Positions 26,887 to 36,135 are shown, numbered from the stretch's first letter. The stretch is 43,778 nt of DNA from Bacteroidales bacterium (GCA_017650305.1 JAGCFD010000037.1:1-43778); one strand, 5' to 3'. Translations and numbers: made by a program. The notes: generated by a model from the sequence alone, not told the origin.

Positions 26887-27712
26887 GTTGGTAGGTTTCA
26901 AAAATACGGATAGACTCCACTGCTTCGCGCACATCATGCACACGCAAAATGAGCGCACCCTGCAACAAGGCCAGCATGTGAACTGCAGTGGTACCATTGA
27001 GGGCTTTTTCAGGGGTTACATCCAACAATTTATAAATCATGGATTTGCGGGAAACGCCTGCCAGCAAAGGATACCCCAATGCCTGAAATGCGCTTAGATT
27101 CTTCAACAATTGATAGTTCTGCTCCACTGTCTTGCCAAAACCGAAACCCGGATCCAGCACAATGTCATGAACATGATGCTGATGCAGTTTTTCCAACTGT
27201 CTTCCAAAGAATTGCAGCATATCGGCAATCAGGTCGGTGTACGCTGTATGTTGCTGCATCACCTCGGGTTTGGCAGTGGTGTGCATCAGACAATAGGGCA
27301 CCTGCAATGCGCCCACAACGGGAATCATCTTCTCGTCAAACGTACCACCGGAGATGTCGTTGATCATCGAGGCTCCCTGCCTGACCGCCTCTTCCGCCAC
27401 GGAAGCCCGCCACGTGTCCACCGACAAGGGCACATCAGGGAAGTGCTGATGAAGCAAGGCTATAGTCTTGCCGATGATGCTCTTTTCTTGGTCCTCGGGC
27501 ACATCAGCAGCGCCAGGACGGGTGGAAACAGCCCCCACATCTATGATGGCAACACCTTCTTCAATCATGGCAGCAGCCCGTGCGATGACAGCCTCTGCTG
27601 TGGTGTACTTCCCTCCATCATAAAACGAGTCGGCCGTCACATTCAGGATTCCCATGACAACAGGGGATGTCAAGGAGAGCAGATGGCCGGACATGTTAAG
27701 CTGAAAAGGCAT
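26879..27712 (-). CDS. folP: Dihydropteroate synthase
   Basis: FolP joins p-aminobenzoate to the pterin pyrophosphate in folate synthesis and is the sulfonamide target. Motifs: VMGILNVTADSFYDGG near the N-terminus, IIDVGAVSTRPGA, DTWRASVAEEAV, INDISGGTFDEKM, LDPGFGFGKTVEQN, and GVSRKSM followed by a TAVHMLALLQGA segment. The length of 277 residues is usual. It lies 11 nt after rpe and overlaps coaE by 8 nt. Confidence 0.96.
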   Translation of the reverse strand: MPFQLNMSGHLLSLTSPVVMGILNVTADSFYDGGKYTTAEAVIARAAAMIEEGVAIIDVGAVSTRPGAADVPEDQEKSIIGKTIALLHQHFPDVPLSVDTWRASVAEEAVRQGASMINDISGGTFDEKMIPVVGALQVPYCLMHTTAKPEVMQQHTAYTDLIADMLQFFGRQLEKLHQHHVHDIVLDPGFGFGKTVEQNYQLLKNLSAFQALGYPLLAGVSRKSMIYKLLDVTPEKALNGTTAVHMLALLQGALILRVHDVREAVESIRIFETYQHV

Positions 27713-27723
27713 AATTCAAAGGA

Positions 27724-28380
27724 TTAAAGACTCTTCATGAAGGCGATTTCGGCGGCGGGGTCCTCGCTGCGGAAAACGGCATTGCCCGCCACCACAGCAT
27801 CTGCACCGGCATCGATGATCTGCTGGATGTTGTCTCTGGAGACACCTCCGTCAACCTCAATCAGGGCCTCGGAGTTGTTACGCTCAACCATGTCTCGCAA
27901 CTCGGCAATGCGATGCAATGAGCGCGGGATGAACTTCTGACCTCCAAAGCCGGGATTCACCGACATGATCAGCACTAAGTCCACATCGTTGATAATATCC
28001 TCCAGTCCGCTGATGGGAGTGTGCGGATTGAGGGAAACGCCTGCCAGCATACCCTCTTCCTTTATTTGCATAATGGTGCGATGAAGGTGTGTACAAGCTT
28101 CCCAGTGGACCGTCAGCAGGTCACTTCCCGCCTCCTTGAAAGCATGGATGTAACGCTCAGGCTGCACAATCATCAAGTGTGTGTCCAGGGGTTTCTCAGA
28201 ATACTTTCGGATAGCTTTCACCACAGGAATACCAAAGGAGATGTTCGGAACAAAAACACCATCCATGATATCCAGATGTAGCCAGTCGGCCCGTGACTGG
28301 TTCAACATCTGAACGTCTGCTTCCAAATTACCAAAGTTGGCAGACAACAACGAAGGAGATACGATAACTGATTGATGCAT
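27724..28380 (-). CDS. rpe: Ribulose-phosphate 3-epimerase
   Basis: Rpe interconverts ribulose-5-phosphate and xylulose-5-phosphate. The 218-residue TIM barrel has the metal ligands H35 and D37 (WLHLDIMDG), the second set in HWEA and the EVDGGV segment, and the usual MSVNPGFGGQKF loop. It is the first gene of the rpe-folP-coaE run and has its own TATTTTTG box at 28411-28404. Confidence 0.97.
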   Translation of the reverse strand: MHQSVIVSPSLLSANFGNLEADVQMLNQSRADWLHLDIMDGVFVPNISFGIPVVKAIRKYSEKPLDTHLMIVQPERYIHAFKEAGSDLLTVHWEACTHLHRTIMQIKEEGMLAGVSLNPHTPISGLEDIINDVDLVLIMSVNPGFGGQKFIPRSLHRIAELRDMVERNNSEALIEVDGGVSRDNIQQIIDAGADAVVAGNAVFRSEDPAAEIAFMKSL

Positions 28381-28403
28381 GTCGCTATTTTTTTTTGAAA
28401 GTG

Positions 28404-28411
28404 CAAAAATA
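28404..28411 (-). promoter_or_regulatory. Promoter -7 box of rpe-folP-coaE
   Basis: TATTTTTG followed by CAC on the minus strand lies 24 nt before the rpe ATG. It is back to back with the plus-strand box at 28447-28454. Confidence 0.55.
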
Positions 28412-28446
28412 CGTTTTTCAGTCGATATATTTTTCTAAAAAAAATC

Positions 28447-28454
28447 TATTTTTG
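28447..28454 (+). promoter_or_regulatory. Promoter -7 box of the Omp85-like gene
   Basis: TATTTTTG followed by CATTTG lies 28 nt before the ATG at 28482. With the rpe box it makes a compact divergent promoter region. Confidence 0.6.
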
Positions 28455-28481
28455 CATTTGAATTTTAATAATTACTATATT

Positions 28482-29906
28482 ATGCGAAAATTTATACTTT
28501 TAATAGTAAGTGTTTGTCTGTTAGGACCATCTTTTGGTCATGCTGCGCAGACTGATCTTTCTGATTTGAAGAAAGATAAACCCAAAAAGGAGAAAAAGGA
28601 AAAACCGGCAGTGCGCACAGGTTGGACTTTTGGCATCTTGCCCAGTGTGGCTTACGATGCTGACAAAGGTTTTCAGTATGGCGTGTTGGCCAACATTTAT
28701 AACTTCGGCGACGGCTCCATCTACCCCGAATACTTCCACTCTTTGTATGTGGAGGCAGCCTATACCACCAAACGTTCCGGCTTGTTCCGCTTTGCCTACG
28801 ACTCCAAGTACCTCATCCCTAACCATCGGTTGAAGATCGACCTGTCGTATCTGCCGGACGCGTTGTGCGATTTCTACGGATTCAACGGCTATCAGACCGT
28901 TTATAATGCCGACTGGTGCAAGAAGAAATATGACGGCTATCTCTCCCGCGCATTTTACAAGTCACGGCGCGACTTGATCCGCGTCGCCATCGACATGGAC
29001 GGCAACATCGGGGGCAACTGGTTCTGGAATGCAGGCATCGGACTGCTCGGCTACCAGATTGGCAGTGTGAACCTCGAAATGATCAACCGCAACAAGAAGC
29101 CGGAGAACATCCTTCCCGACATAGATGGTTTGTACGAAAAGTATGTAAAATGGGGTCTCCTGACACCGGCGGAAGCCAACGGCGGATGGCATCCCTATCT
29201 GCGCGGCGGCATCACCTACGACAGTCGCGACCGTCAACAGAACACCCACAAGGGCATGAATGCGGAACTCTTCTGGACCTACAATGCCGCTTTCGGGGCT
29301 GACAAGGAGTACAACAATCTGATGTTCAATGCCAGCTTCCGTCATTTCGTCCCTGTGTACAAAGACATCATCACCTTCGCATATCGCATAGGAACACAGT
29401 TAACGGTCGCCGGCAACTCCCCGTTCTATCTGAACAACTACTACAACAACCTCTTCATCCAACGCGTGTTGTACGAAGGACTTGGCGGCGGCAACACCGT
29501 GCGCGGAATTCTCCGCCATCGTGTCACTGCCCCCAGCTATGCTTTCGCCAACGTGGAATTCCGATTCACCGTGGCTCAGTTCAACATCAAGAAGGAGCGT
29601 TTCGCGATAGGCCTTAATCCTTTTGTGGATGCCGGTATGATCCTGCAACCCTATCGTATCGACCGCCGCACCGTTGAGCAGAATATCGCAGCCAACGACC
29701 CCACCTTCGACCTCAATGATCTTGACCATTACATCGTTTTCGGCGACGATGCCAACATCTACCGCCCGCACCTCTCCGGCGGCCTTGGCCTTAAACTGAT
29801 GATGAATGACAACTTCGTGCTTTCCGTCGACTGGGCCGTTCCGTTCAACAAACGCGACAACGACGGCATGGCCAACATCTACGTCAAGATGGGCTATATG
29901 TTCTAA
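28482..29906 (+). CDS. Omp85/BamA-superfamily outer-membrane barrel protein
   Basis: From the ATG at 28482 the protein has 474 residues. It begins with a signal peptide (RKFILLIVSVCLLGPSFGHAA), then a very basic linker (DKPKKEKKEKPAVR), then a barrel with the surface-antigen (D15/Omp85) pattern. GGNTVRGILRHRV resembles the conserved VRG motif of loop 6, and GGITYDSRDRQQNTHKGM resembles the strand with the usual YDTRD pattern. The C-terminus is MANIYVKMGYMF, a typical terminal strand. POTRA domains are not evident, so it is not BamA itself. It may be a transport or insertion porin of the short, POTRA-less kind. murB follows 11 nt after the stop. Confidence 0.8.
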   Translation: MRKFILLIVSVCLLGPSFGHAAQTDLSDLKKDKPKKEKKEKPAVRTGWTFGILPSVAYDADKGFQYGVLANIYNFGDGSIYPEYFHSLYVEAAYTTKRSGLFRFAYDSKYLIPNHRLKIDLSYLPDALCDFYGFNGYQTVYNADWCKKKYDGYLSRAFYKSRRDLIRVAIDMDGNIGGNWFWNAGIGLLGYQIGSVNLEMINRNKKPENILPDIDGLYEKYVKWGLLTPAEANGGWHPYLRGGITYDSRDRQQNTHKGMNAELFWTYNAAFGADKEYNNLMFNASFRHFVPVYKDIITFAYRIGTQLTVAGNSPFYLNNYYNNLFIQRVLYEGLGGGNTVRGILRHRVTAPSYAFANVEFRFTVAQFNIKKERFAIGLNPFVDAGMILQPYRIDRRTVEQNIAANDPTFDLNDLDHYIVFGDDANIYRPHLSGGLGLKLMMNDNFVLSVDWAVPFNKRDNDGMANIYVKMGYMF

Positions 29907-29917
29907 AAAATCCCGTC

Positions 29918-30925
29918 ATGAAGGTTTTTCAAAACTACCCCTTGCTTGACCACAACACCTTCAAAATGAAGGTCTCCTGTCGTCAGTTCATCGAGCTGGA
30001 ACGGCCTGAAGAGATTGTGAACCTCTGCGAACAGCATCTCTTGGAACAACCTTTCTACATCCTTGGCGGGGGCAGCAATGTACTTTTCACCAAAGACTAC
30101 GACGGACTCATCCTTCACCCTGCCTTCCAAGGCATCGACAAGATAGAAGAAGAGGCCCGGCATGTCACTCTGCGCGTGGCGGCGGGAACAGAATGGGAAA
30201 AACTCATCGACTACTGTATCCAACATCATTACTTCGGATTGGAAAACCTGACTGGCATCCCCGGTCTGGTGGGAAGTGCGCCCGTCCAGAACATCGGCGC
30301 CTACGGTGTGGAAGTCAAGGACTGCATCTTGGCGGTAGACGGGTATCTTCTTCCCAAGGCAACTCCTTTCCACTACCAATGTGACGAATGCCAATTTGGA
30401 TACCGCTCCTCTATCTTCAAAAAAGAACTTAAAGGAAAAACTTTCATCACACACGTATTGTTCCGGCTTTCCAAAGAGCCTCACTACACCTTGACATACA
30501 AAGCTCTATCCGAGGAATTGAGTTGTCAGCAATTAGAGCCTTCTCTTGACAATATCGTCCGATGTGTCAGAGCAGTGCGCGACAGCAAGTTGCCAGACAT
30601 CACCAAGATCGGGTGTGCCGGCAGCTTCTTCCAAAACCCCATCGTGCCAAATGAGGACTATCAGCGTCTGAAACAACAACTTCCCGACCTGGTATCCTAT
30701 CCCGCCGGCGAAAAAGTGAAACTGGCCGCCGGGCAGCTCATCGACAAGGCTGGGTGGAAAGGCCATCGGGAAGGCGATGCCGGCATATACCCCAAACAGG
30801 CCTTGGTTGTTGTAAATTATGGAAACGCCAGTCCTGAAGATATCCGCCAACTATACGAAAAAGTCATTTCTGACGTTTATACCAAGTTTCAAATCACGTT
30901 ACAGCCAGAAGTCAACATCTTATAA
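29918..30925 (+). CDS. murB: UDP-N-acetylenolpyruvoylglucosamine reductase
   Basis: MurB reduces the enolpyruvyl group to lactate, making UDP-MurNAc for peptidoglycan. The 335 residues contain the FAD site GGGSNVLF (50-57), IPGLVGSAPVQNIGAYGVE (114-132), the catalytic serine S236 in GCAGSFFQNP and a terminal glutamate E331 in LQPEVNIL. It is of the E. coli-like type I by length. It lies in an envelope-gene run and is separated from the next lipoprotein gene by only 2 nt. Confidence 0.97.
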   Translation: MKVFQNYPLLDHNTFKMKVSCRQFIELERPEEIVNLCEQHLLEQPFYILGGGSNVLFTKDYDGLILHPAFQGIDKIEEEARHVTLRVAAGTEWEKLIDYCIQHHYFGLENLTGIPGLVGSAPVQNIGAYGVEVKDCILAVDGYLLPKATPFHYQCDECQFGYRSSIFKKELKGKTFITHVLFRLSKEPHYTLTYKALSEELSCQQLEPSLDNIVRCVRAVRDSKLPDITKIGCAGSFFQNPIVPNEDYQRLKQQLPDLVSYPAGEKVKLAAGQLIDKAGWKGHREGDAGIYPKQALVVVNYGNASPEDIRQLYEKVISDVYTKFQITLQPEVNIL

Positions 30926-30927
30926 CT

Positions 30928-31323
30928 ATGATGAAAAAAATTAACATCTACGGAATACTGCTGATAGCGTTTCTCGCCTTGGCGGCCATCAGTTGCGACC
31001 GCCCCACCCCGAGCAAACCGAAATTTGACGAATCACTCCTGATGGGTTATTGGCAGTCAGGCACACTACATGAATACTACAAAGAAGACGGCACTGGTTA
31101 CACCTGGGATACAGCAGATGATGTGCTCGAAGAGGAGGCCCAACCCTATACCTGGACCCTTTCTGGCGCCACCCTGACGCAAAACCACTTGATGGAAATG
31201 GGTGGAGTGGTGCCCAAAACCTATACCCTGACCACCCTCACAGCCACCACCCTGGCATACCACGACAATTACGGAACATCATACGTTTTCTACAAAGGCA
31301 ACTCCGATGAAGAAACCTATTAA
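30928..31323 (+). CDS. Small lipoprotein, lipocalin-like
   Basis: The 131-residue product has a signal peptide with a lipobox ending at C23 (FLALAAISC). The mature part (LMGYWQSGTLHEYYKEDGTGYTWDTADD, then TWTLSGATLTQNH, TYTLTTLTATTLAYHDN) resembles small lipocalin-like Bacteroidota lipoproteins in which a W-x-S-G-T strand opens a beta barrel. Function is unknown. It overlaps the start of the AsmA-like gene by 17 nt and follows murB by 2 nt, so the three are probably one operon. Confidence 0.8.
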   Translation: MMKKINIYGILLIAFLALAAISCDRPTPSKPKFDESLLMGYWQSGTLHEYYKEDGTGYTWDTADDVLEEEAQPYTWTLSGATLTQNHLMEMGGVVPKTYTLTTLTATTLAYHDNYGTSYVFYKGNSDEETY

Positions 31324-34300
31324 GATAACCCTGATCTCGCTTGGTTCACTCCTGTTATTCCTCGTGCTCGCAGCCTGCATCACGATATCGGTTGTACTTT
31401 CTCCCAAACAACTGACAAAAATCGTCAACAAAGCAGCCAAAGACTATCTGACATGCAACTATCAGATCGGCAAGACAGGCCTTACCATATTCAAGACATT
31501 CCCGCAACTCGGCATTGATATCCAGGACGTTCTACTGCTCAACCCCATTTCGGGTTCCGCCAACGACACCCTCCTTCAACTGGATCACTGCCTGGCGTCA
31601 CTCGACATTAAAGAGTTGATCAAAAATCGACATGTGTCCGTCTCAAAGTTTACCCTTCAAGATGGCAATGCGCACCTGTTCAGAAACCTTTCAGGACATA
31701 AAAACTACGACATTCTGAATCTTCCGGAATCCAAGGACACATCCAACGCTCCTTATTCCATCGACCTGTCCAATGTGGCTCTGCAACATATCAACGTGGA
31801 TTATGCCGATCTTCCATCACGAATCTACACGGGAGTTCAGAATGTAAATGCCAAGATAAAAGGACAATATCACGAAGACAATGCCTCCGGGGATATCAAT
31901 CTCACCACCGACAATTTCCAATTCCGCACATTAGACTCCTCCCAACTATCGGTACGCTTCAACCATCTGGATGCTGACTTTGACGGCTCCTTCACCGACC
32001 TGGACCAACTGAAAGGCAAACTCGGATTGGACATTGCAGAACTCCAATTGGCAAAAGACACCAACCAGTTCATCAACAAAGAAAATGTGTCGCTAAGCAC
32101 CACTGTGGATGGGAAACTCTCTATTCAAAAACTCTTGCTGGAATCTTTAAAACTGACTTACGACCAATACAAACTGCAGTTGTCTGGCGATGTTCAACGC
32201 GACACCACGAGTGGAGACATCAACCTAAATCTGACCTACAAAACAGACACATGGCCCATAGCCGAAGTATTGGAGAAACTACCCGCAACAATCTCATCCC
32301 ACCTCCCCGACAGCATGAAAATTGACGGCAAAGTAGCTCTGGGTGGAACTGTAAAGGGAACCTATAATGAAAATTCCATGCCCGTGGTGACAAGTTCTGT
32401 GCAATTGCAAAACGCCAACTTCGCCCTGGGTGGAATGCCCTTCGACATTCAAAAGATCAATGGTGAGGCAGACCTGAACCTGGATCTGGACCATCAAACC
32501 GATCTGAAGATCCGTTCTGTTGAGGGCAATGTACGAGGAAACCACGTCGTGGTCAACGGCACCATCCGGGATCTGCTGGGCAAGATGCTCTGCAACCTAT
32601 CACTTAACGGCACACTCCGCCTGGAAGACTTCCAAGACCTGCTGCCCGAGAGCATCACTCCTTGCAAGGGCACAGCCAAGTCTTCTGTCAAGGCGGAATT
32701 TGATTATGAACAAATCAAAAACCTGCAGATTGACAAAATGATAGCCTCCGGCTCCTTCAACATTCAGAATCTGGATCTGCTGTATGACGATTCTCTCTTG
32801 TTGAAATCCAAGTCTATGGACATGCAGGTGCGTTTCCCCGTGAAAGAGAAACCCTATCGTATCGACGAGTGGATGGAGGTGAATATTCAATCCCCACATC
32901 TCTATTGTGAAAGCATAGACTTCTTCAAAGCAAATCTTTCAGATGCCAATATTGACTTGTTTTTGAATGATATCCTGGACAAAAACAAACAGCTGAAACT
33001 GGGTACCTCGTTTAAGGGACAAAAGGCCACCTTTGAAACTGACTCCATCTATGCCGAACTCTCCCACTTTGATGGTGCATTCACCAGAAAAGATCAGGAT
33101 CATCTGACATTAAAGCTGAAAGAGAGCGCGCTGGATGCGACCATCGGTGAACTCAAAGTATCAACTCCGTCGTTGGCTCTTGACGGCAGCGCTTCAATAG
33201 ACCGGCAAGGTATCAACACGCTGATGCAATGGAACCCCACCATGCACGCCATCATGCACAATGGGAAAGTGGAGATGCCCGAGCTGCCAATGCCACTGAA
33301 CATCCCGAACTTGGATATTGACTACACCATGCAAAACTGCCATTTCCGCAGCAGCAAGTTCCAGCTGGGCCAATCCTCTTTCTCTCTTACCGGCAACCTG
33401 TACGACATCGACAAATTCTATCGTGAAGAAGGACTGTTGAATGGCACGTTAAACCTCTCTTCCTCCTATATCGACCTGAATGAGATTCTAGATTTGGTGG
33501 ACGGGTTCCGCGCCCCCGACTCCTTGATGAATACCGAACTGGAATCAAAAGAAGACAATCCCTTCATTGTTCCCCACGGCTTAGATGTGACTATCAATAC
33601 AAATGTAGACAAGGTTCATTACGAAGATGTGGATATCCGTAAGGTGGGCGGAAAAATAGCCGTTGACAACGGCATACTGGTGCTGGACCAAATGGGCTTC
33701 ACCTCCGATGCTGCACGCATGCAACTGACGGCCCTTTACAAGACCCCCCGCCGCAACCACCTCTTCCTGGGTCTTGACTTCCACTTGCTCGACATCAAGA
33801 TTGCCGAGCTGATCGACATGATCCCCGAAGTGGACACTGTATTGCCCATGCTGAAATCGTTTGCCGGCAACGCCGAATTCCACTTTGCCATCGAGACCTA
33901 TCTGAAATCGAACTATGATGTCAAATTTTCCACCCTGCGCGGGGCCGCCGCCATCAACGGTCACGATTTGGTGGTGCTGGACAATGAAACTTACAGAAAA
34001 ATCTCCAAGTTGCTGAGATTCAAGAAAGGAACCACCAACAAAATCGACAGCCTCTCCGCAGAAGCTACCATCTACAAAAACGAGGTGGATGTCTATCCTT
34101 TCCTGATCGCCATCGACCGGTACAAGGCTATTGTATCGGGACGCCATAATCTGGACATGACTTACAATTACAACATCTCTCTGGTCAATCCGATACGCCT
34201 GGGCTTGGATATAATTGGCACCGACAAGCGAAAATTCAAACTGACGAAAGCCAAATATGCCACCATGTTCCGACCCGAGAAACAGAATGTGGTTGAACAA

Positions 34301-34378
34301 AATGTACTGAAGTTGAAACAACAAATCAACAGCACCTTACGGGCCAATGTCAAAGACCAGGCTCCCGAAGAGAAATAA
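31307..34378 (+). CDS. AsmA-like inner-membrane/periplasmic protein
   Basis: A 1023-residue protein of the AsmA family. One N-terminal membrane helix (about 7-28) is followed by a long periplasmic region of repeated beta strands with the AsmA pattern (LDIKELIKNRHVSVSKFTLQDGNAHLFRN, the IDGKVALGGTVKGTYNENSMP region, and KVEMPELPMPLNIPNLDIDYTMQNC). AsmA-like proteins are proposed bridges for lipid transport between the membranes. The start overlaps the preceding lipoprotein gene. A family call is safe; the role in this organism is inferred. Confidence 0.85.
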   Translation: MKKPIKITLISLGSLLLFLVLAACITISVVLSPKQLTKIVNKAAKDYLTCNYQIGKTGLTIFKTFPQLGIDIQDVLLLNPISGSANDTLLQLDHCLASLDIKELIKNRHVSVSKFTLQDGNAHLFRNLSGHKNYDILNLPESKDTSNAPYSIDLSNVALQHINVDYADLPSRIYTGVQNVNAKIKGQYHEDNASGDINLTTDNFQFRTLDSSQLSVRFNHLDADFDGSFTDLDQLKGKLGLDIAELQLAKDTNQFINKENVSLSTTVDGKLSIQKLLLESLKLTYDQYKLQLSGDVQRDTTSGDINLNLTYKTDTWPIAEVLEKLPATISSHLPDSMKIDGKVALGGTVKGTYNENSMPVVTSSVQLQNANFALGGMPFDIQKINGEADLNLDLDHQTDLKIRSVEGNVRGNHVVVNGTIRDLLGKMLCNLSLNGTLRLEDFQDLLPESITPCKGTAKSSVKAEFDYEQIKNLQIDKMIASGSFNIQNLDLLYDDSLLLKSKSMDMQVRFPVKEKPYRIDEWMEVNIQSPHLYCESIDFFKANLSDANIDLFLNDILDKNKQLKLGTSFKGQKATFETDSIYAELSHFDGAFTRKDQDHLTLKLKESALDATIGELKVSTPSLALDGSASIDRQGINTLMQWNPTMHAIMHNGKVEMPELPMPLNIPNLDIDYTMQNCHFRSSKFQLGQSSFSLTGNLYDIDKFYREEGLLNGTLNLSSSYIDLNEILDLVDGFRAPDSLMNTELESKEDNPFIVPHGLDVTINTNVDKVHYEDVDIRKVGGKIAVDNGILVLDQMGFTSDAARMQLTALYKTPRRNHLFLGLDFHLLDIKIAELIDMIPEVDTVLPMLKSFAGNAEFHFAIETYLKSNYDVKFSTLRGAAAINGHDLVVLDNETYRKISKLLRFKKGTTNKIDSLSAEATIYKNEVDVYPFLIAIDRYKAIVSGRHNLDMTYNYNISLVNPIRLGLDIIGTDKRKFKLTKAKYATMFRPEKQNVVEQNVLKLKQQINSTLRANVKDQAPEEK

Positions 34379-34397
34379 CCCATCAATTGAGGTTGTC

Positions 34398-34880
34398 ATG
34401 CCAAAAGAGAAGATAAACAAGACCAACGCTTGCCGTTTGCTGGACCAGAAAAAGATCCAATACGAGCTGATACCATACGAAGTGGATGAAAACGACCTCG
34501 GCGCGCAGCACATTGCCGACCAGTTGGGCGAGGATATTGACCAGGTGTTCAAGACTTTGGTACTGAAAGGCGACAAGACCGGCCATTTTGTGTGCGTGAT
34601 TCCGGGCAACGAGGAGGTGGACTTGAAGAAGACCGCCAAGGTGACGGGCAACAAGAGTTGCGACCTCATCCCGATGAAGGAACTGCTGCCGCTGACGGGC
34701 TACATCCGGGGCGGCTGCTCGCCCGTGGGCATGAAGAAGCCCTTCCCCACCTACATTCACGAGACCTGCGAGCTGTTCGACTACATCTATGTCAGTGCGG
34801 GCGTGCGCGGCCTGCAGTTCAAACTAAACCCACAGGATTTGATTGCCACAGTGGGCATGACCGTTGCGGACCTGACATAG
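34398..34880 (+). CDS. ybaK: Cys-tRNA(Pro) deacylase YbaK
   Basis: YbaK hydrolyses Cys mischarged onto tRNA-Pro in trans. From the ATG at 34398 the product has 160 residues, the family length. Features are KTNACRLLDQKKIQYELIPYE, DQVFKTLVLKGDKTGHFVCVIPG (with the conserved lysine), KKTAKVTGNKSCDL and GYIRGGCSPVGMKKPFPTYI. An earlier start at 34347 would lie inside the AsmA-like gene. It is the last gene of the plus-strand run. Confidence 0.93.
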   Translation: MPKEKINKTNACRLLDQKKIQYELIPYEVDENDLGAQHIADQLGEDIDQVFKTLVLKGDKTGHFVCVIPGNEEVDLKKTAKVTGNKSCDLIPMKELLPLTGYIRGGCSPVGMKKPFPTYIHETCELFDYIYVSAGVRGLQFKLNPQDLIATVGMTVADLT

Positions 34881-34900
34881 GCCACACCACAGTTCGCCCA

Positions 34901-34944
34901 CACCGCATGTCGTCCTTCCCACTCATGTGCTTTGGGGGAAGGTG
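34901..34944. repeat. 44-nt intergenic element, second copy
   Basis: The 44 bases match the element at 126-169 at about 33 positions, both starting with CACCGCATGTCG and ending AGGTG. Here the inner arms are CCTTCCC and GGGGAAGG, closing a hairpin just after the ybaK stop. In the first copy the arms differ but remain partly complementary. Confidence 0.55.
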
Positions 34945-34987
34945 TTTTGAAGAAAACGTGTGGATTTTCAACAAAATGGAACAGTTG

Positions 34988-35017
34988 TTTTGTAAATCAA
35001 AAATATTTATATCTTTG
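34988..35017 (+). promoter_or_regulatory. Promoter of the structured leader
   Basis: TTTTG (34988-34992) is followed after 17 nt by TATCTTTG (35010-35017), a complete TTTG/TAnnTTTG promoter. Transcription should start at about 35023-35026, giving a leader of about 300 nt before the coding region at 35323. Confidence 0.75.
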
Positions 35018-35023
35018 CTGCGG

Positions 35024-35250
35024 CAACTCCAAGGCGTTTTTATGCCGTAATGTTGGCGATATTATTAGAAAATAACGAAGCGTTATGCTCGTCTTGTGAC
35101 TGAAAACGTGAGAAATTTTCAAAGTTACGCAAGAGTGTATGACGGTTCACGCTTATAGCGTGGGCTGTTGCTATTTCTCCGTAACAAGGTTTTCTCACGA
35201 CCTTCAGTCAAAGAAGTGGTATATCATATCAGTGCCACGCTTCTTTTGTA
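35024..35250 (+). ncRNA. Long structured leader or independent ncRNA
   Basis: Several perfect helices can form. ATAACG/CGTTAT is a small hairpin at 35082-35096. A rod consists of TGACTGAA/TTCAGTCA (35097-35104, 35203-35210), CGTGAGAAA/TTTCTCACG (35107-35115, 35191-35199), GTTACG/CGTAAC (35124-35129, 35180-35185) and an apical hairpin CACGC-ttata-GCGTG (35148-35162). A terminator-like hairpin follows: AAGAAGTGG pairs with CCA and CTTCTT around a 2-nt bulge (35211-35245), then TTG. The small hairpin and the rod share a few bases at their boundary, so they may compete. It is either a cis leader for the 35323 gene or a separate RNA of about 225 nt. A rod with internal bubbles is also how 6S-type RNAs fold. 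I could not assign a family. Confidence 0.6.
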
Positions 35251-35322
35251 TTATTGCTCTTGAGGTGCTGGGGAGCGATGAAAACCTGATGAGCCGACAG
35301 GAAATAACACGGTACCGAAAAA

Positions 35323-36105
35323 ATGAAAAAAATTGTGTTTATGTTTATTACGCTTCTTAGTTGTGGCTTGTATGCCCAAAAGGAAGAGTTGATAATCAAC
35401 ACGGATTATGAAATGCCAACCTTTAAAGACAATTCGGCACAGCTGATAGACATGAGCACTATCGATGACAAATTCAGCTCCTTTGTTCGAATCACGAATT
35501 ACAGTAAATACAACTCCATAGAGTTTGAGGTATTTGTGCATTCCCCGCTTTCTTCATCTTGGGAATCGTTAGGAACAGCCTCCTTGCCCGGGTTCGATGC
35601 TGATGCCGATTACGGCAAAAAGTATCCAAATCTGAACCAATATCGTTATTTTGCCATACTACCTAAAAGTGACAGTAAATCTGATTATCAGTATAAAATT
35701 GAAAAGAAAAGCGGTAGATTGGATGTGCAAGTGTTTACTAAAGGAGACAATGTCAATGAGAAACCGTTGCCTTATCATGACTCGCCAGGTGTATATGTTT
35801 TTACTGACAGGTTGATTCCCGGAGGGGCTAAAGAGAACATACGTCTTCAGAACATGACTTCACAACTATCCATTAGCGTAGTGGTATTTGGATGGGATAA
35901 AAAACAATTCAAGTGGATTCAGTTATGTAGTATATCTGCGCAAGCTGGCCAAAAAAAGCCTACTGTTTATGAGGTCTTCGATAAAAAACTGTCTTTTAAG
36001 AAATTCAAATATTTGGCCTTAGCCACTCCAGACGGGAAGAAGTATAATTATAAATTCAGAGAAAGTCATGACGATTGGCTTATTATCATAGAAGACTCGT
36101 TGTAA
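35323..36105 (+). CDS. Secreted protein with an internally duplicated beta domain
   Basis: I do not recognise the family. The 260 residues start with a signal peptide (KKIVFMFITLLSCGLYAQ). The mature part has two similar halves, about 52-138 and 171-258. Each runs: VRITNYS / IRLQNMT, then a hydrophobic strand with a Trp (SSSWESLGTAS / QFKWIQLCSIS), then YRYFAILPKSDSKSDYQYKIE / FKYLALATPDGKKYNYKFRE, then a closing strand (RLDVQVF / WLIIIED). No T9SS domain or lipobox is evident, so it is likely periplasmic or released. It is expressed behind the long leader at 35024-35250 and is followed after 30 nt by a broken GYF_2 gene. Confidence 0.8.
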   Translation: MKKIVFMFITLLSCGLYAQKEELIINTDYEMPTFKDNSAQLIDMSTIDDKFSSFVRITNYSKYNSIEFEVFVHSPLSSSWESLGTASLPGFDADADYGKKYPNLNQYRYFAILPKSDSKSDYQYKIEKKSGRLDVQVFTKGDNVNEKPLPYHDSPGVYVFTDRLIPGGAKENIRLQNMTSQLSISVVVFGWDKKQFKWIQLCSISAQAGQKKPTVYEVFDKKLSFKKFKYLALATPDGKKYNYKFRESHDDWLIIIEDSL

Positions 36106-36135
36106 TATTCGACAAACTGCTTTAACATAAAATAC

